DNA from: Bacteroidota bacterium
Lineage (GTDB): Bacteria; Bacteroidota; Bacteroidia; UKL13-3
NCBI GenBank assembly: GCA_025359805.1
Contig: JANYDU010000026.1
Coordinates: 1 to 64,000, forward strand
DNA length: 64,000 nt
Reading direction: 5' to 3'
Shown here: positions 27,155 to 37,323 of the stretch, one piece after another
How positions within the stretch are numbered: position 1 is the first letter of the stretch
Layout of the letters: the number at the start of each line of letters is the position of its first letter
Program-made: the position numbers and the translations under genes
Notes under the pieces: generated by a model
Told to the model about the DNA's origin: nothing
The model's input: the letters and a program-made list of their open reading frames with translations, nothing else
The model's database searches: none

Positions 27155-29581
27155 ATGAGGGAAAACATAACTCAAACTAAATTCACTTGCTTCCATTGCG
27201 GTGATGAATGCACATCTCACCCCATTTTACTTAACGATTATACCTTTTGCTGTGTAGGTTGCAAAAATGTATATGAAATTCTTTCGCAAAATAATTTGTG
27301 TGATTATTATAACTTAGAATCTAACCCAGGAATCAATTTAAAAAACCCTGCATCAAAAACTAAATTTAATTATTTGGATGATGAGCAGGTTCAAAAAAAA
27401 CTCATTGATTTTGATGATGAGCATATTCAAAAAATATCCTTTTTTATTCCAACGATGCATTGCAGCTCATGTATTTGGTTGTTAGAAAATTTATATAAAT
27501 TAGATGTTGGAGTAAACAATTCTCGTGTAAATTTTTTAAAGAAAACAGTATCTATTAGTTATAAAAAAGAAATAACAAGTATTCGTAAAATCGTTGAATT
27601 ACTTACCGCTATTGGATATGAACCTGCCATTAACTTAAATGATATTGAAAAGCAAGTTCAAAAATCAGAAAACAGAAAACTGTCTTATCAAATTGGTGTT
27701 GCAGGATTTTGCTTTGGAAATATTATGCTGTTAAGCTTTCCTGAATATTTTGGATTGGATGAATTTACTCAAGCAAAATTCTCCAAATTATTTGGGTACT
27801 TAAATATGGTTTTATCTATTCCCGTAATTTTATTTAGTGCACAAGATTATTTTAAATTAGCTATAAAAGGATTACGCAAAAAGCATATTAGTATTGATAC
27901 TCCGCTTGCATTGGGCATACTTGTTTTGTTTGTAAGAAGTGCGTATGAAGTGATTTCACAAACAGGAATTGGCTTTTTTGATACACATGCCGGATTGGTA
28001 TTTTTTTTATTGATAGGAAAATGGTTTCAACAAAAAACTTTTGATACACTTTCTTTCGAAAGAGATTACAAATCATACTTTCCGGTTTCAGTTGCTGTTA
28101 TAAATAATGGAATTGAAACAACCGTTCCAGTAACTAATTTAAAAGTTGGGAATCGCATCATTATCAGAAATGGGGAATTGATTCCTGCTGATGCCATTTT
28201 ATTAAACGGAGAAGCAAAAATCGATTTCAGTTTTGTTACAGGAGAATCTATTCCCATTACAAAAGTTTTAGGTGAAATTATTTATGCAGGTGGTAGACAA
28301 ACCGAACAAACAATTGAATTAGAAGTTTTCAAAAATGTATCTCAAAGTTACCTCACACAACTTTGGAATAGCGAACATTTTGCCAAACAAAATGAAAGCA
28401 AAATAAAAACGTTTCAGCAAACAGTTAGTAAATATTTTACAGTTGCTTTATTAGTTATTGCTATTGGTTCTGCTGCTTGGTGGTTAATGTTCAACCCATC
28501 TTTAGCACTCAACGCATTTACAGCTGTACTTATCATTGCTTGCCCTTGTGCTTTAGCCTTATCAAGTCCTTTTGCATTAGGAACTGCCATGCGTATTTTA
28601 GGACGAAATAAATTCTACATCAAATCACCGGAAGTGGTAGAACAAATTGCAAAAATAAATACTATCGTTTTCGATAAAACAGGAACCATCACACAACCTT
28701 CATCATCTCAAATTGTATATGTTGGTGAAAATTTATCGGAAGAGGAAAAACATTTGATTGTATCTCTTACACGAAATTCAGTTCATCCATTAAGCAAAAA
28801 AATTATTTCTTATTTTCCAAATGTAAAAGGAGAATCTGTATCTCAATTTAAAGAATATACAGGAAAAGGTTTAGAAGGAAAACTAAACGGAAAAACTATT
28901 CAAATTGGTTCATATCATTTTTTGTTCCCATTTGTTGAGCCGATGAAAGTAAACACACTTAATGAAGAATTAGCCACTCGTGTTTATATAAAAATAGACA
29001 ATAACTTAATAGGTTATTTTCAGTTCCAACATGCCTATAGAAAAGGACTTTCAGAATTAATTCAATCCTTAAAAAAACACTATTCACTTTATTTACTATC
29101 GGGAGATAATGATGCCGAGAAGGATAAAATAATGCACATATTCGGTAAAGAAACTCAATTATGTTTTAATCAATCTCCCATAAAAAAACTTGAGTTTATT
29201 GAAAGACTTCAAGATCAACATAAAAAAGTAATGATGATTGGCGATGGATTAAATGATGCAGGTGCATTAAAGGCAAGTGACCTTGGGATTTCTGTAACTG
29301 AAAACACTTCACATTTTTCTCCAGCAAGTGATGTAATTATGGATGCTTCAGTTTTTGAAAACACCCTTCAATTTATCAACTTTTCAAAAGATACAACTAA
29401 AGTTATTAGAATGAGTTTTTTGATTTCACTTTCATACAATATTGTAGGATTAAGTTTTGCTGTTCAAGGAAATTTATCTCCTCTTATAGCGGCTATACTA
29501 ATGCCATTGAGCTCTGTTTCAGTAATTGTATTTACAACAGTTGCCACTATTTTATTTGCTAAAAAAGGAGGATTAAAATGA
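27155..29581 (+). CDS. ccoI: Heavy metal translocating P-type ATPase (CcoI/FixI type)
   Basis: N-terminal Cys-rich metal domain, MHCSSCIWLLENL, ACPCALALSSP, DKTGTIT, GDGLNDAGAL. Confidence 0.95.
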   Translation: MRENITQTKFTCFHCGDECTSHPILLNDYTFCCVGCKNVYEILSQNNLCDYYNLESNPGINLKNPASKTKFNYLDDEQVQKKLIDFDDEHIQKISFFIPTMHCSSCIWLLENLYKLDVGVNNSRVNFLKKTVSISYKKEITSIRKIVELLTAIGYEPAINLNDIEKQVQKSENRKLSYQIGVAGFCFGNIMLLSFPEYFGLDEFTQAKFSKLFGYLNMVLSIPVILFSAQDYFKLAIKGLRKKHISIDTPLALGILVLFVRSAYEVISQTGIGFFDTHAGLVFFLLIGKWFQQKTFDTLSFERDYKSYFPVSVAVINNGIETTVPVTNLKVGNRIIIRNGELIPADAILLNGEAKIDFSFVTGESIPITKVLGEIIYAGGRQTEQTIELEVFKNVSQSYLTQLWNSEHFAKQNESKIKTFQQTVSKYFTVALLVIAIGSAAWWLMFNPSLALNAFTAVLIIACPCALALSSPFALGTAMRILGRNKFYIKSPEVVEQIAKINTIVFDKTGTITQPSSSQIVYVGENLSEEEKHLIVSLTRNSVHPLSKKIISYFPNVKGESVSQFKEYTGKGLEGKLNGKTIQIGSYHFLFPFVEPMKVNTLNEELATRVYIKIDNNLIGYFQFQHAYRKGLSELIQSLKKHYSLYLLSGDNDAEKDKIMHIFGKETQLCFNQSPIKKLEFIERLQDQHKKVMMIGDGLNDAGALKASDLGISVTENTSHFSPASDVIMDASVFENTLQFINFSKDTTKVIRMSFLISLSYNIVGLSFAVQGNLSPLIAAILMPLSSVSVIVFTTVATILFAKKGGLK

Positions 29582-29769
29582 GTATCATGTATATTTTAAT
29601 TGGATGCAGTTTGTTTTTAGCAATTTGTTTTTTAGGCGCTTTTATTTGGTCGGTAAAATCAGGTCAATTGGATGATGAATATACTCCATCAGTAAGAATT
29701 TTATTTGACGATATTGAGGTAAAATCGGATAACACAAACGAGAAAAACAAGTCGAAAAAACTTACGTGA
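29578..29769 (+). CDS. ccoS: cbb3-type cytochrome oxidase assembly protein CcoS
   Basis: FIWSVKSGQLDDEYTPSVRILFDD characteristic. Confidence 0.93.
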   Translation: MSIMYILIGCSLFLAICFLGAFIWSVKSGQLDDEYTPSVRILFDDIEVKSDNTNEKNKSKKLT

Positions 29770-29870
29770 TAAAAATCAGATTTAATGTTGCGCTTAATCA
29801 TATTTTACCGCTACATCTAAAAATACATTTGCCATCAAAATCATATAATCCTATAAATAAACTATACACT

Positions 29871-32000
29871 ATGCAAATCGAAAAATTCAACTATGATAAT
29901 AAAATTGTTCGCAACTTTGCCATTGCCACCATGGTGTTTGGAGTTGTAGGAATGCTAGTTGGACTGCTTGCTGCCATTCAATTATATTCACCAGCAGCTA
30001 ACATGGGTAATCAGTATACTTCATTTGGTAGGATTAGACCTTTACACACCAATGCTATCATTTTCGCATTTGTGGGTAATGCCATTTTTATGGGAGTATA
30101 TTATTCTCTGCAACGCTTGTGTAAAGCAAGAATGTTTAGTGATGTATTAAGTAATATTCACTTTTGGGGATGGCAATTAATTATTTTATTAGCTGCAATT
30201 ACGCTGCCTTTAGGATTAACTACTTCAAAAGAATACGCTGAATTGGAATGGCCCATTGATATTTTAATTGCTATTGTATGGGTAACATTTGGCATTAACA
30301 TGATTGGAACTATTATTAAACGAAGAGAAAAACAAATGTATGTAGCCATTTGGTTTTACTTAGCCACATTTGTAACCGTTGCTGTTTTACATATTGTAAA
30401 TTCAATAGAATTACCCGTTAGTTTATTTAAAAGTTATCCGGTTTATGCAGGAGTACAAGATGCTTTAGTGCAATGGTGGTATGGACATAATGCTGTGGCA
30501 TTTTTCTTAACCACTCCATTTTTAGGAATGATGTATTATTTTTTACCTAAAGCTGCAGGCAGACCAGTTTATTCTTATAAACTTTCTATTCTTCACTTTT
30601 GGAGTTTAATATTTTTATACATCTGGGCAGGGCCTCATCATTTGTTATATTCATCATTACCAGATTGGGCTCAATCTTTAGGTGTTGCTTTTTCAATTAT
30701 GTTAATCGCACCATCATGGGGCGGTATGGTAAATGGATTACTTACACTTCGTGGAGCTTGGGATAAGGTGCGCGATGAACCTATTTTAAAAATGTTTGCC
30801 GTAGGTATAACAGCTTATGGCATGGCAACTTTCGAGGGACCTTTACTTTCATTAAAAAATGTAAATGCGATTGCACATTTTACCGATTGGATTGTGGGTC
30901 ATGTTCACGTGGGTGCATTAGGTTGGAATGGATTATTAACTTTTGCTATTTTATATTGGATTATACCAAGAATATTTAATACCACTATTTATTCTAAAAG
31001 ATTAATCAACGTGCATTTTTGGTTAGCTACATTAGGCATCGTATTCTACGCAATCCCCATGTATTGGAGTGGCTTTACACAAGGTTTAATGTGGAAAGAA
31101 TTTTCGGCAGATGGCACACTTCAATATCCAGAATTCTTAAAAATAACTATTCAAATTCTTCCGCTACATGTTGTTCGCTCCATCGGTGGAACATTATATT
31201 TATCAGGATTTTTAATACTGGTTTTTAATATTACAAAAACTATGTTACAAGGAAAACTTATAGCCAATGAACCCGCAGAAGCCCCTTCTTTAGAAAAATC
31301 AACACTATTTAAAAAAGGAGAATTTTGGCATGCTACATTAGAAAAAAAGCCAGTGTTATTTACGTTGCTTGCTGTAATTATAATTGCAATTGGTGGTGCC
31401 GTAGAAATGATTCCAACCTTCACTATCAAATCAAATATCCCAACCATTGCAAGTGTAAAACCTTACTCTCCACTTGAGTTGCAAGGGCGTGATATTTATA
31501 TCCGAGAAGGATGTAATACCTGCCATACACAATGGATTCGTCCATTCAGAAGTGAAACAGAACGCTATCAAGGAGAATATTCTAAAGCTGGTGAATATGT
31601 TTATGACCATCCTTTTTTATGGGGATCAAAACGTACTGGTCCTGATTTGATGCGCATTGGAGGAAAGTATCCTGATGCTTGGCATTACAATCACATGATT
31701 GATCCACGAAGTACTTCACCGGGTTCTATCATGCCAAAATATGATTGGCTTGCCGAACAAGATTTAAATGTAAATTCTACACAACCTAAATTAAGGGCTA
31801 TGCAAAAATTAGGCGTACCCTATACCAATGAAGAAGTGGAAAATGGAAATATTGATCTAATAAAACAAGCCAATGACATCAGTAACAATTTAAAGAAAGA
31901 TGGAATTGCATTAGAAAGCAATAAAGAATTGATTGCTGTTATTGCCTATTTACAAAGAATGGGAACTGATATTAAGAAGGAAACTCCCTCCATTAATTAA
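29871..32000 (+). CDS. ccoNO: cbb3-type cytochrome c oxidase subunits I/II fusion
   Basis: CcoN-type helices with conserved His (WWYGHNAVAFF, VGHVHVGALGWNG), fused to CcoO-like region with CNTCHTQWIRPFRSE; start trimmed to MQIEKFNYDN. Confidence 0.95.
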   Translation: MQIEKFNYDNKIVRNFAIATMVFGVVGMLVGLLAAIQLYSPAANMGNQYTSFGRIRPLHTNAIIFAFVGNAIFMGVYYSLQRLCKARMFSDVLSNIHFWGWQLIILLAAITLPLGLTTSKEYAELEWPIDILIAIVWVTFGINMIGTIIKRREKQMYVAIWFYLATFVTVAVLHIVNSIELPVSLFKSYPVYAGVQDALVQWWYGHNAVAFFLTTPFLGMMYYFLPKAAGRPVYSYKLSILHFWSLIFLYIWAGPHHLLYSSLPDWAQSLGVAFSIMLIAPSWGGMVNGLLTLRGAWDKVRDEPILKMFAVGITAYGMATFEGPLLSLKNVNAIAHFTDWIVGHVHVGALGWNGLLTFAILYWIIPRIFNTTIYSKRLINVHFWLATLGIVFYAIPMYWSGFTQGLMWKEFSADGTLQYPEFLKITIQILPLHVVRSIGGTLYLSGFLILVFNITKTMLQGKLIANEPAEAPSLEKSTLFKKGEFWHATLEKKPVLFTLLAVIIIAIGGAVEMIPTFTIKSNIPTIASVKPYSPLELQGRDIYIREGCNTCHTQWIRPFRSETERYQGEYSKAGEYVYDHPFLWGSKRTGPDLMRIGGKYPDAWHYNHMIDPRSTSPGSIMPKYDWLAEQDLNVNSTQPKLRAMQKLGVPYTNEEVENGNIDLIKQANDISNNLKKDGIALESNKELIAVIAYLQRMGTDIKKETPSIN

Positions 32001-32007
32001 TTGACAT

Positions 32008-32169
32008 ATGAGACAGTTTTTAAACAATGTAACAGGAGTAAATTCCTATTTGATTTTTTCGATGATTGTATTTATGCTATTTTTTATTGGCTTAGTAATT
32101 TGGGTTATAAAAGCAGATAAAAAATACATCAACAAAATGAAAAATTTACCTTTAGATGAAAAAAAATAA
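32008..32169 (+). CDS. ccoQ: CcoQ-like cbb3 oxidase small subunit
   Basis: MRQFLNNVTGVNSYLIFSMIVFMLFFIGLVIWVIKADKKYINKMKNLPLDEKK, 53 aa, between ccoNO and ccoP; too short for the ORF track. Confidence 0.85.
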   Translation: MRQFLNNVTGVNSYLIFSMIVFMLFFIGLVIWVIKADKKYINKMKNLPLDEKK

Positions 32170-32180
32170 ATAATAAACGA

Positions 32181-33062
32181 ATGAAAAATATAGCTGCATT
32201 ACTTGTTTTATTTTTAGGTGCTTTGGATATAAATGCACAGCAAACAGATGTATCATTTGCATCAAGCATTTCCTTTTATCATGTGATGTTAGGGATCATT
32301 ATTATTCTTACCATAGTACTCTTACTTACTGTTTTTGTTTTACATAAAGCAGTATTCATTTTAAAAAAAGAAACACTTGGTGAAAAGTATAATTGGGCAG
32401 AAGAATATGAATTAACCACATGGGAAAAGTTATTGAGTTTAAAACCACTTGCAGCCGAAAAAGACATTGAACTTGATCATAATTTTGATGGAATAAAAGA
32501 ATTAAACAACCCTATTCCACCTTGGTTTAATGTATTATTTATTGGCACAATAATTTTTGCTGTGGGTTACCTTTTTGTATTCCATATTTTTGGAATTGGA
32601 GATTTGCAAGCCAAAGAATATGATAATGAATTAGCTCAGGCAAAAATTCAAAAAGAAGAATACATCAAAAAAGTTGGAAATCTTATTGATGAAAATAATG
32701 TAACTCTAATTACTGATACAAAATTATTGGAACCAGGCAAACAAATTTATATAAGCAAATGTGTAGTTTGTCATGGCGAAAATGGAGAAGGAAAAGTTGG
32801 TCCTAATTTAACTGACGAATATTGGTTACATGGTGGAACAATAAAAGATCTTTTTAAAACAATTGAATATGGAGTTCCATCAAAAGGAATGGTAGCTTGG
32901 GCAAACTCTTTAAAACCAAACGAAATACAGGAAGTAGCTAGTTATGTATTAAGTTTACAAGGAACAAATCCAATAGGTGCAAAAGAACCTCAAGGCGAAA
33001 AAGCCTTATCAGCTGCTGCCCCCACGGATTCACTTAAAGTGGATTCAATGGTAAAAAAGTAA
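32181..33062 (+). CDS. ccoP: cbb3-type cytochrome c oxidase subunit III (CcoP)
   Basis: NPIPPWFNVLFIGTIIFAVGYL motif and cytochrome c CVVCHG. Confidence 0.93.
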   Translation: MKNIAALLVLFLGALDINAQQTDVSFASSISFYHVMLGIIIILTIVLLLTVFVLHKAVFILKKETLGEKYNWAEEYELTTWEKLLSLKPLAAEKDIELDHNFDGIKELNNPIPPWFNVLFIGTIIFAVGYLFVFHIFGIGDLQAKEYDNELAQAKIQKEEYIKKVGNLIDENNVTLITDTKLLEPGKQIYISKCVVCHGENGEGKVGPNLTDEYWLHGGTIKDLFKTIEYGVPSKGMVAWANSLKPNEIQEVASYVLSLQGTNPIGAKEPQGEKALSAAAPTDSLKVDSMVKK

Positions 33063-33136
33063 TTAGCATTAAATAAAAATTATTTAGCACATGGTATTTT
33101 TCGTGTGCAATTTTAAGTTTATACAAACCAAAAAAA

Positions 33137-34558
33137 ATGTCGCTCGAAGCCGTTCCCGAAAACTCTCAAGCATACAGAGATTCCATTTCATTAGTTGATC
33201 AAAAAACTGGAGATCGAGCTTGGGTATATCCTAAAAAACCAAAAGGGAATTTGTATACAGGACGCACTTGGTTTAGTGTTTTTTTGATGGCCTTAATGTT
33301 CTCTGGTCCCTTTATTAAATTAAACGAACATCCAATTTTATTACTCAATATTCTTCAACGAAAATTTATCATTTTAGGAATGGCTTTTTGGCCACAAGAC
33401 CTTCCATTGTTTGCATTACTTATGCTCACATTTGTAGTATTTATTATGGTATTTACTGTATTGTTTGGTCGGTTATGGTGCGGGTGGGCTTGTCCTCAAA
33501 CGATATTTATGGAAATGCTTTTCAGGAAAATTGAATATTTTATTGAAGGCGATTATAAACAGCAATTAAAGTTGGATGATGCTCCTTGGAACACCTCTAA
33601 AATTTTCAAAAAAACAATTAAGCATATACTATTTTATATTTTATCTGTTGCTATTGCCAATACTTTTTTAGCCTACTTAATTGGAGTTGATGAAGTAAAA
33701 AAATTAGTCACCGATGGTCCTTCAGAACACATAGGACAATTTGTGGCATTAGTTATTTTTTCAACTGTTTTCTATTTTGTTTTTTCAAAATTTAGAGAAA
33801 TTGTATGTATCGTAATTTGCCCTTATGGTCGTTTGCAAGGATTAATGTTGGATAAAAATTCTATCGTTGTGGCTTACGATTTTGTTAGAGGTGAACCACG
33901 TGGAATTCATAAAAAAGATGTAGAAAATAACTTGGGAGATTGCGTAGATTGTAAACGTTGTGTACATGTGTGCCCAACAGGAATTGATATTAGAAATGGA
34001 ACACAATTAGAGTGTGTAAATTGTACTGCTTGTATTGATGAATGCAATGATGTAATGACACATATTAATAAACCTAAAGGATTAATTAGATATGCCTCTC
34101 AAGAACAAATTTCCAATGGTTCATCAAAAAGAATAACTTATAGAAGTGGTGCATACATTGCTATATTAACGATATTAGTTTCATTACTTTCCTATTTAAT
34201 TATTACTCGAAAAGATGTAACAACAGATGTATTACGCACACCAGGAATGCTATATCAACAACAGGATAATGATAGAGTTAGTAACATGTATAATTTTGAA
34301 GTGGTAAATAAAACTTTTAATACTCAACACATCGAAGTGAAAATGAAAAACCCACAAGAAGCTGAATTAAAAATGGTTGACAGAGAAAGCCCAAAAATGG
34401 AACTTGATGAAAACGCATTGGTAAAAGGTTCATTTTTTATTATCATACCTAAAAACAAAATCAAGAAAAATAATTCGGAAGTGATTATTGAAGTATATAG
34501 TAACGGAAAATTAATGAATCAAATAACAACTAATTTTGTTGGACCTGTTCAAATGTAG
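33137..34558 (+). CDS. ccoG: Cytochrome c oxidase accessory protein CcoG
   Basis: LWCGWACPQTIFMEMLFRKIE; ferredoxin motifs CVDCKRCVHVCPTGIDIRNGTQLECVNCTACIDECN. Confidence 0.96.
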   Translation: MSLEAVPENSQAYRDSISLVDQKTGDRAWVYPKKPKGNLYTGRTWFSVFLMALMFSGPFIKLNEHPILLLNILQRKFIILGMAFWPQDLPLFALLMLTFVVFIMVFTVLFGRLWCGWACPQTIFMEMLFRKIEYFIEGDYKQQLKLDDAPWNTSKIFKKTIKHILFYILSVAIANTFLAYLIGVDEVKKLVTDGPSEHIGQFVALVIFSTVFYFVFSKFREIVCIVICPYGRLQGLMLDKNSIVVAYDFVRGEPRGIHKKDVENNLGDCVDCKRCVHVCPTGIDIRNGTQLECVNCTACIDECNDVMTHINKPKGLIRYASQEQISNGSSKRITYRSGAYIAILTILVSLLSYLIITRKDVTTDVLRTPGMLYQQQDNDRVSNMYNFEVVNKTFNTQHIEVKMKNPQEAELKMVDRESPKMELDENALVKGSFFIIIPKNKIKKNNSEVIIEVYSNGKLMNQITTNFVGPVQM

Positions 34559-34603
34559 TTTGTATAAATTGAATATAAATAGTTAAGCTAATAAGTAAAT
34601 AAA

Positions 34604-35038
34604 ATGAAATTAAACTGGGGACATAAATTAACCATCTTTACTGTACTATTTATGCTATTCATAACTTCAATGGTATATTATATGATGAAACAAGATGTGC
34701 AATTAGTTGAAAAAAATTATTACGAAAAAGGAATAAAATATCAAGATGAAATAAATAAACATGCAGCCACAAAAGGGTTAGACAATGCTATTCAGTTCGA
34801 CCAAAACAAAAATGAAATACTATTCATCACCGCTATGAGTGGCAATATAGCTGGCACTATGAAATTTTATAAAGCCTCCGATTCGAAATTAGATTTTGAT
34901 ATTCCATTTACTTTAAACGATGAAGGGAAGTTTATCTATAATGTTTCTGCTTTGCAAAAAGGATTATGGAAAATAACTTTTGAATGGAAAGTTGGAGAAC
35001 AAGCAATGGCAGTAGAAAAAGAAATAATGATTAAATAA
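34604..35038 (+). CDS. ccoH: FixH family protein (CcoH)
   Basis: N-terminal TM, VQLVEKNYYEKGIKYQDEINK; position in cluster. Confidence 0.9.
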   Translation: MKLNWGHKLTIFTVLFMLFITSMVYYMMKQDVQLVEKNYYEKGIKYQDEINKHAATKGLDNAIQFDQNKNEILFITAMSGNIAGTMKFYKASDSKLDFDIPFTLNDEGKFIYNVSALQKGLWKITFEWKVGEQAMAVEKEIMIK

Positions 35039-35042
35039 TAGT

Positions 35043-35750
35043 ATGATTTTTTTAACTGCATTTCTTACAGGTTTATTGGGAAGTTTTCATTGTGTAGGAA
35101 TGTGCGGTCCCATTGCATTAGCATTGCCAACTATTGGAAACTCAACATCCGAAAAAATAATTAGCAGGCTACTTTATAATGGAGGAAGAATAACAACATA
35201 CTGTATTCTTGGTGCTTTATTTGGTGCATTTGGATTAGGTTTAAAACTTGCAGGACTTCAACAAAGCATAAGTATTGCTGCAGGTATTTTAATTATAATT
35301 ACTATTTTATTTAGCGGAAAATTAAGTAGCAAATTTTCGCTCAAATTATTTTCAGGAAACGTTATCGGAAAATTATTTCTGCAAAAATCTTACACATCTA
35401 TGTTTGCCATTGGACTGCTAAATGGGTTATTACCATGCGGCTTTGTGTATATCGCTCTTATTGCTTCCGTTGCTACTCAAAATGTATTTCAAGGATCGTT
35501 ATTTATGGCACTATTTGGATTAGGAACATTGCCTTTACTATTTTCAGTTTCTATGATTGGTCAGTTCGTATCTATTAAAATTCGTACACGCATAAATAAA
35601 TTTACCCCCGTGTTTGCTATACTAATTGCTTGCATTTTTATTGTTCGTGGTATGAATTTAGGAGTACCTTATTTAAGTCCCAAAATTACAACTGACCAAA
35701 CAACAGTAAAAGAGTGTTGTAAGCCTCAACCAACATCCACATATAAATAA
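35043..35750 (+). CDS. Sulfite exporter TauE/SafE-type (UreH domain) membrane protein
   Basis: GLLGSFHCVGMCGPIALALP and LNGLLPCGFVYIAL motifs. Confidence 0.9.
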   Translation: MIFLTAFLTGLLGSFHCVGMCGPIALALPTIGNSTSEKIISRLLYNGGRITTYCILGALFGAFGLGLKLAGLQQSISIAAGILIIITILFSGKLSSKFSLKLFSGNVIGKLFLQKSYTSMFAIGLLNGLLPCGFVYIALIASVATQNVFQGSLFMALFGLGTLPLLFSVSMIGQFVSIKIRTRINKFTPVFAILIACIFIVRGMNLGVPYLSPKITTDQTTVKECCKPQPTSTYK

Positions 35751-35806
35751 TTTTATTTGATGGTTTTGTTTTGATAAAGATTTAGTAAAATTGACAAACT
35801 AAATTT

Positions 35807-36547
35807 TTGAACGAACAACATTCACATATAGACTTAGATATTATTCAACCATGTTACAATCCGCTTCCCGATTGGGAGCAATCAGTTTGGTTACATTATC
35901 AAGAAGTACTTCAATTACTGCCAAATATCACCATTAATTTAATTGTGGTAAATGATGGCTCCTTCAAAAATGTAAATAATACACAAGTTGAATTTTTAAA
36001 ACAACGCATTCCACATTTTGAGTTCATCACCTATTCGCCAAATAAAGGAAAGGGATATGCTTTGCGAAAAGGAATTGAAGCCAGTAAAGGAACATTACAA
36101 ATTTATACGGATATAGATTTTCCATTTGAGCTTATTCATATTAAAGAAATATACGAACAACTTTTAAGTGGCGAAGCAGATATTGTTTCTGGAACACGAA
36201 AAGCAAATTATTATCAAACACTTTCTCCTCAACGTTTACTCGCATCAAAAATGTCGCAAGTTTTAAATCGTATTTTTTTAAAACTACCTTTTAACGATAC
36301 CCAATCCGGAATAAAAGGGTTGAACAGAAAAGGTAAAGTAATGTTTATGAAAACTACAATCGACAGGTATTTAGCCGATACAGAATTTTTAGCACTTGCC
36401 GCAAAAACAGGGAAATTAAAAATAGTTTCGCACGAAGTTTCCTTGCGTGATGATATTATTTTATCAAAAATGAGTTTTAAAACATTTGTGCGTGAGCTCA
36501 AAAATTTTATCACGGTTTATTCTATCGTTTTTAAAAGTAAAGCATGA
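35807..36547 (+). CDS. Glycosyltransferase family 2 (dolichyl-phosphate-glucose synthase-like)
   Basis: VVNDGSFKNV, NKGKGYALRKGIEASKG, YTDIDFPFEL; TTG start. Confidence 0.88.
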   Translation: MNEQHSHIDLDIIQPCYNPLPDWEQSVWLHYQEVLQLLPNITINLIVVNDGSFKNVNNTQVEFLKQRIPHFEFITYSPNKGKGYALRKGIEASKGTLQIYTDIDFPFELIHIKEIYEQLLSGEADIVSGTRKANYYQTLSPQRLLASKMSQVLNRIFLKLPFNDTQSGIKGLNRKGKVMFMKTTIDRYLADTEFLALAAKTGKLKIVSHEVSLRDDIILSKMSFKTFVRELKNFITVYSIVFKSKA

Positions 36548-37317
36548 AAAAAATAGTGCTCACTTTTGATGTGGAAGAGTTTGATGTGCCATTAGAATTT
36601 GGTCAGCAGATTTCTTTCAATCAACAAATCGAGACTTCTACACTCGGATTGCAAAATGTATTATCACTCATCGAAAAACATGAAATAAAATGTACATTTT
36701 TTACTACTGCAAAATATGCTTTAGAACAAACAGAATTAATGAAAATAATTTCAAAACAACAGCACGAAATTGCATCACATGGATATGAACATTCAGCATT
36801 TAAAATTTCAGATTTAAAAAAATCTAAAGAAACTTTAGAAGCACTTTTGGATTGTAATGTTTATGGATATAGAATGGCTCGCCTCGCTCCCGTTGATGAT
36901 ACTGAGATTGAAAAAGCAGGATATACTTACAATTCGTCTATGAATCCAACTTGGATTCCAGGCAGATACAATCATTTATCAAAGCCAAGAACTCCTTATA
37001 AAATAGGAAACATTTGGAATATCCCAACATCAGTTACTCCCATATTTCGTATCCCATTATTTTGGTTGAGTTTTAAAAACTTTCCAATGTGGTTGTTAAA
37101 AAAAATGATGACCCGCACATTAAAGCATGATGGTTTTTTATCCCTGTATTTTCACCCTTGGGAATTTACAGATATTAAAACTTATGGATTGCCAAATTAT
37201 ATCTACAAACATAGTGGTGATGGTATGTTACAACGATTAGATGAGACTATTACGCTATTAAAAAAACAAGCAGAGTTTATCACCATGAATGAATTTATTA
37301 CTCATTACAAAAAATAA
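36544..37317 (+). CDS. Polysaccharide deacetylase family protein
   Basis: LTFDVEEFD, CTFFTTAKYALE, EIASHGYEHS, YFHPWEF; 4-nt overlap with upstream glycosyltransferase. Confidence 0.9.
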   Translation: MKKIVLTFDVEEFDVPLEFGQQISFNQQIETSTLGLQNVLSLIEKHEIKCTFFTTAKYALEQTELMKIISKQQHEIASHGYEHSAFKISDLKKSKETLEALLDCNVYGYRMARLAPVDDTEIEKAGYTYNSSMNPTWIPGRYNHLSKPRTPYKIGNIWNIPTSVTPIFRIPLFWLSFKNFPMWLLKKMMTRTLKHDGFLSLYFHPWEFTDIKTYGLPNYIYKHSGDGMLQRLDETITLLKKQAEFITMNEFITHYKK

Positions 37318-37323
37318 AATTAT

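Noticed and set aside
26317-35750. cbb3 oxidase cluster as a novel system
   Set aside because: Gene content and order (I-S-NO-Q-P-G-H, TauE/SafE) are as expected for Bacteroidota.
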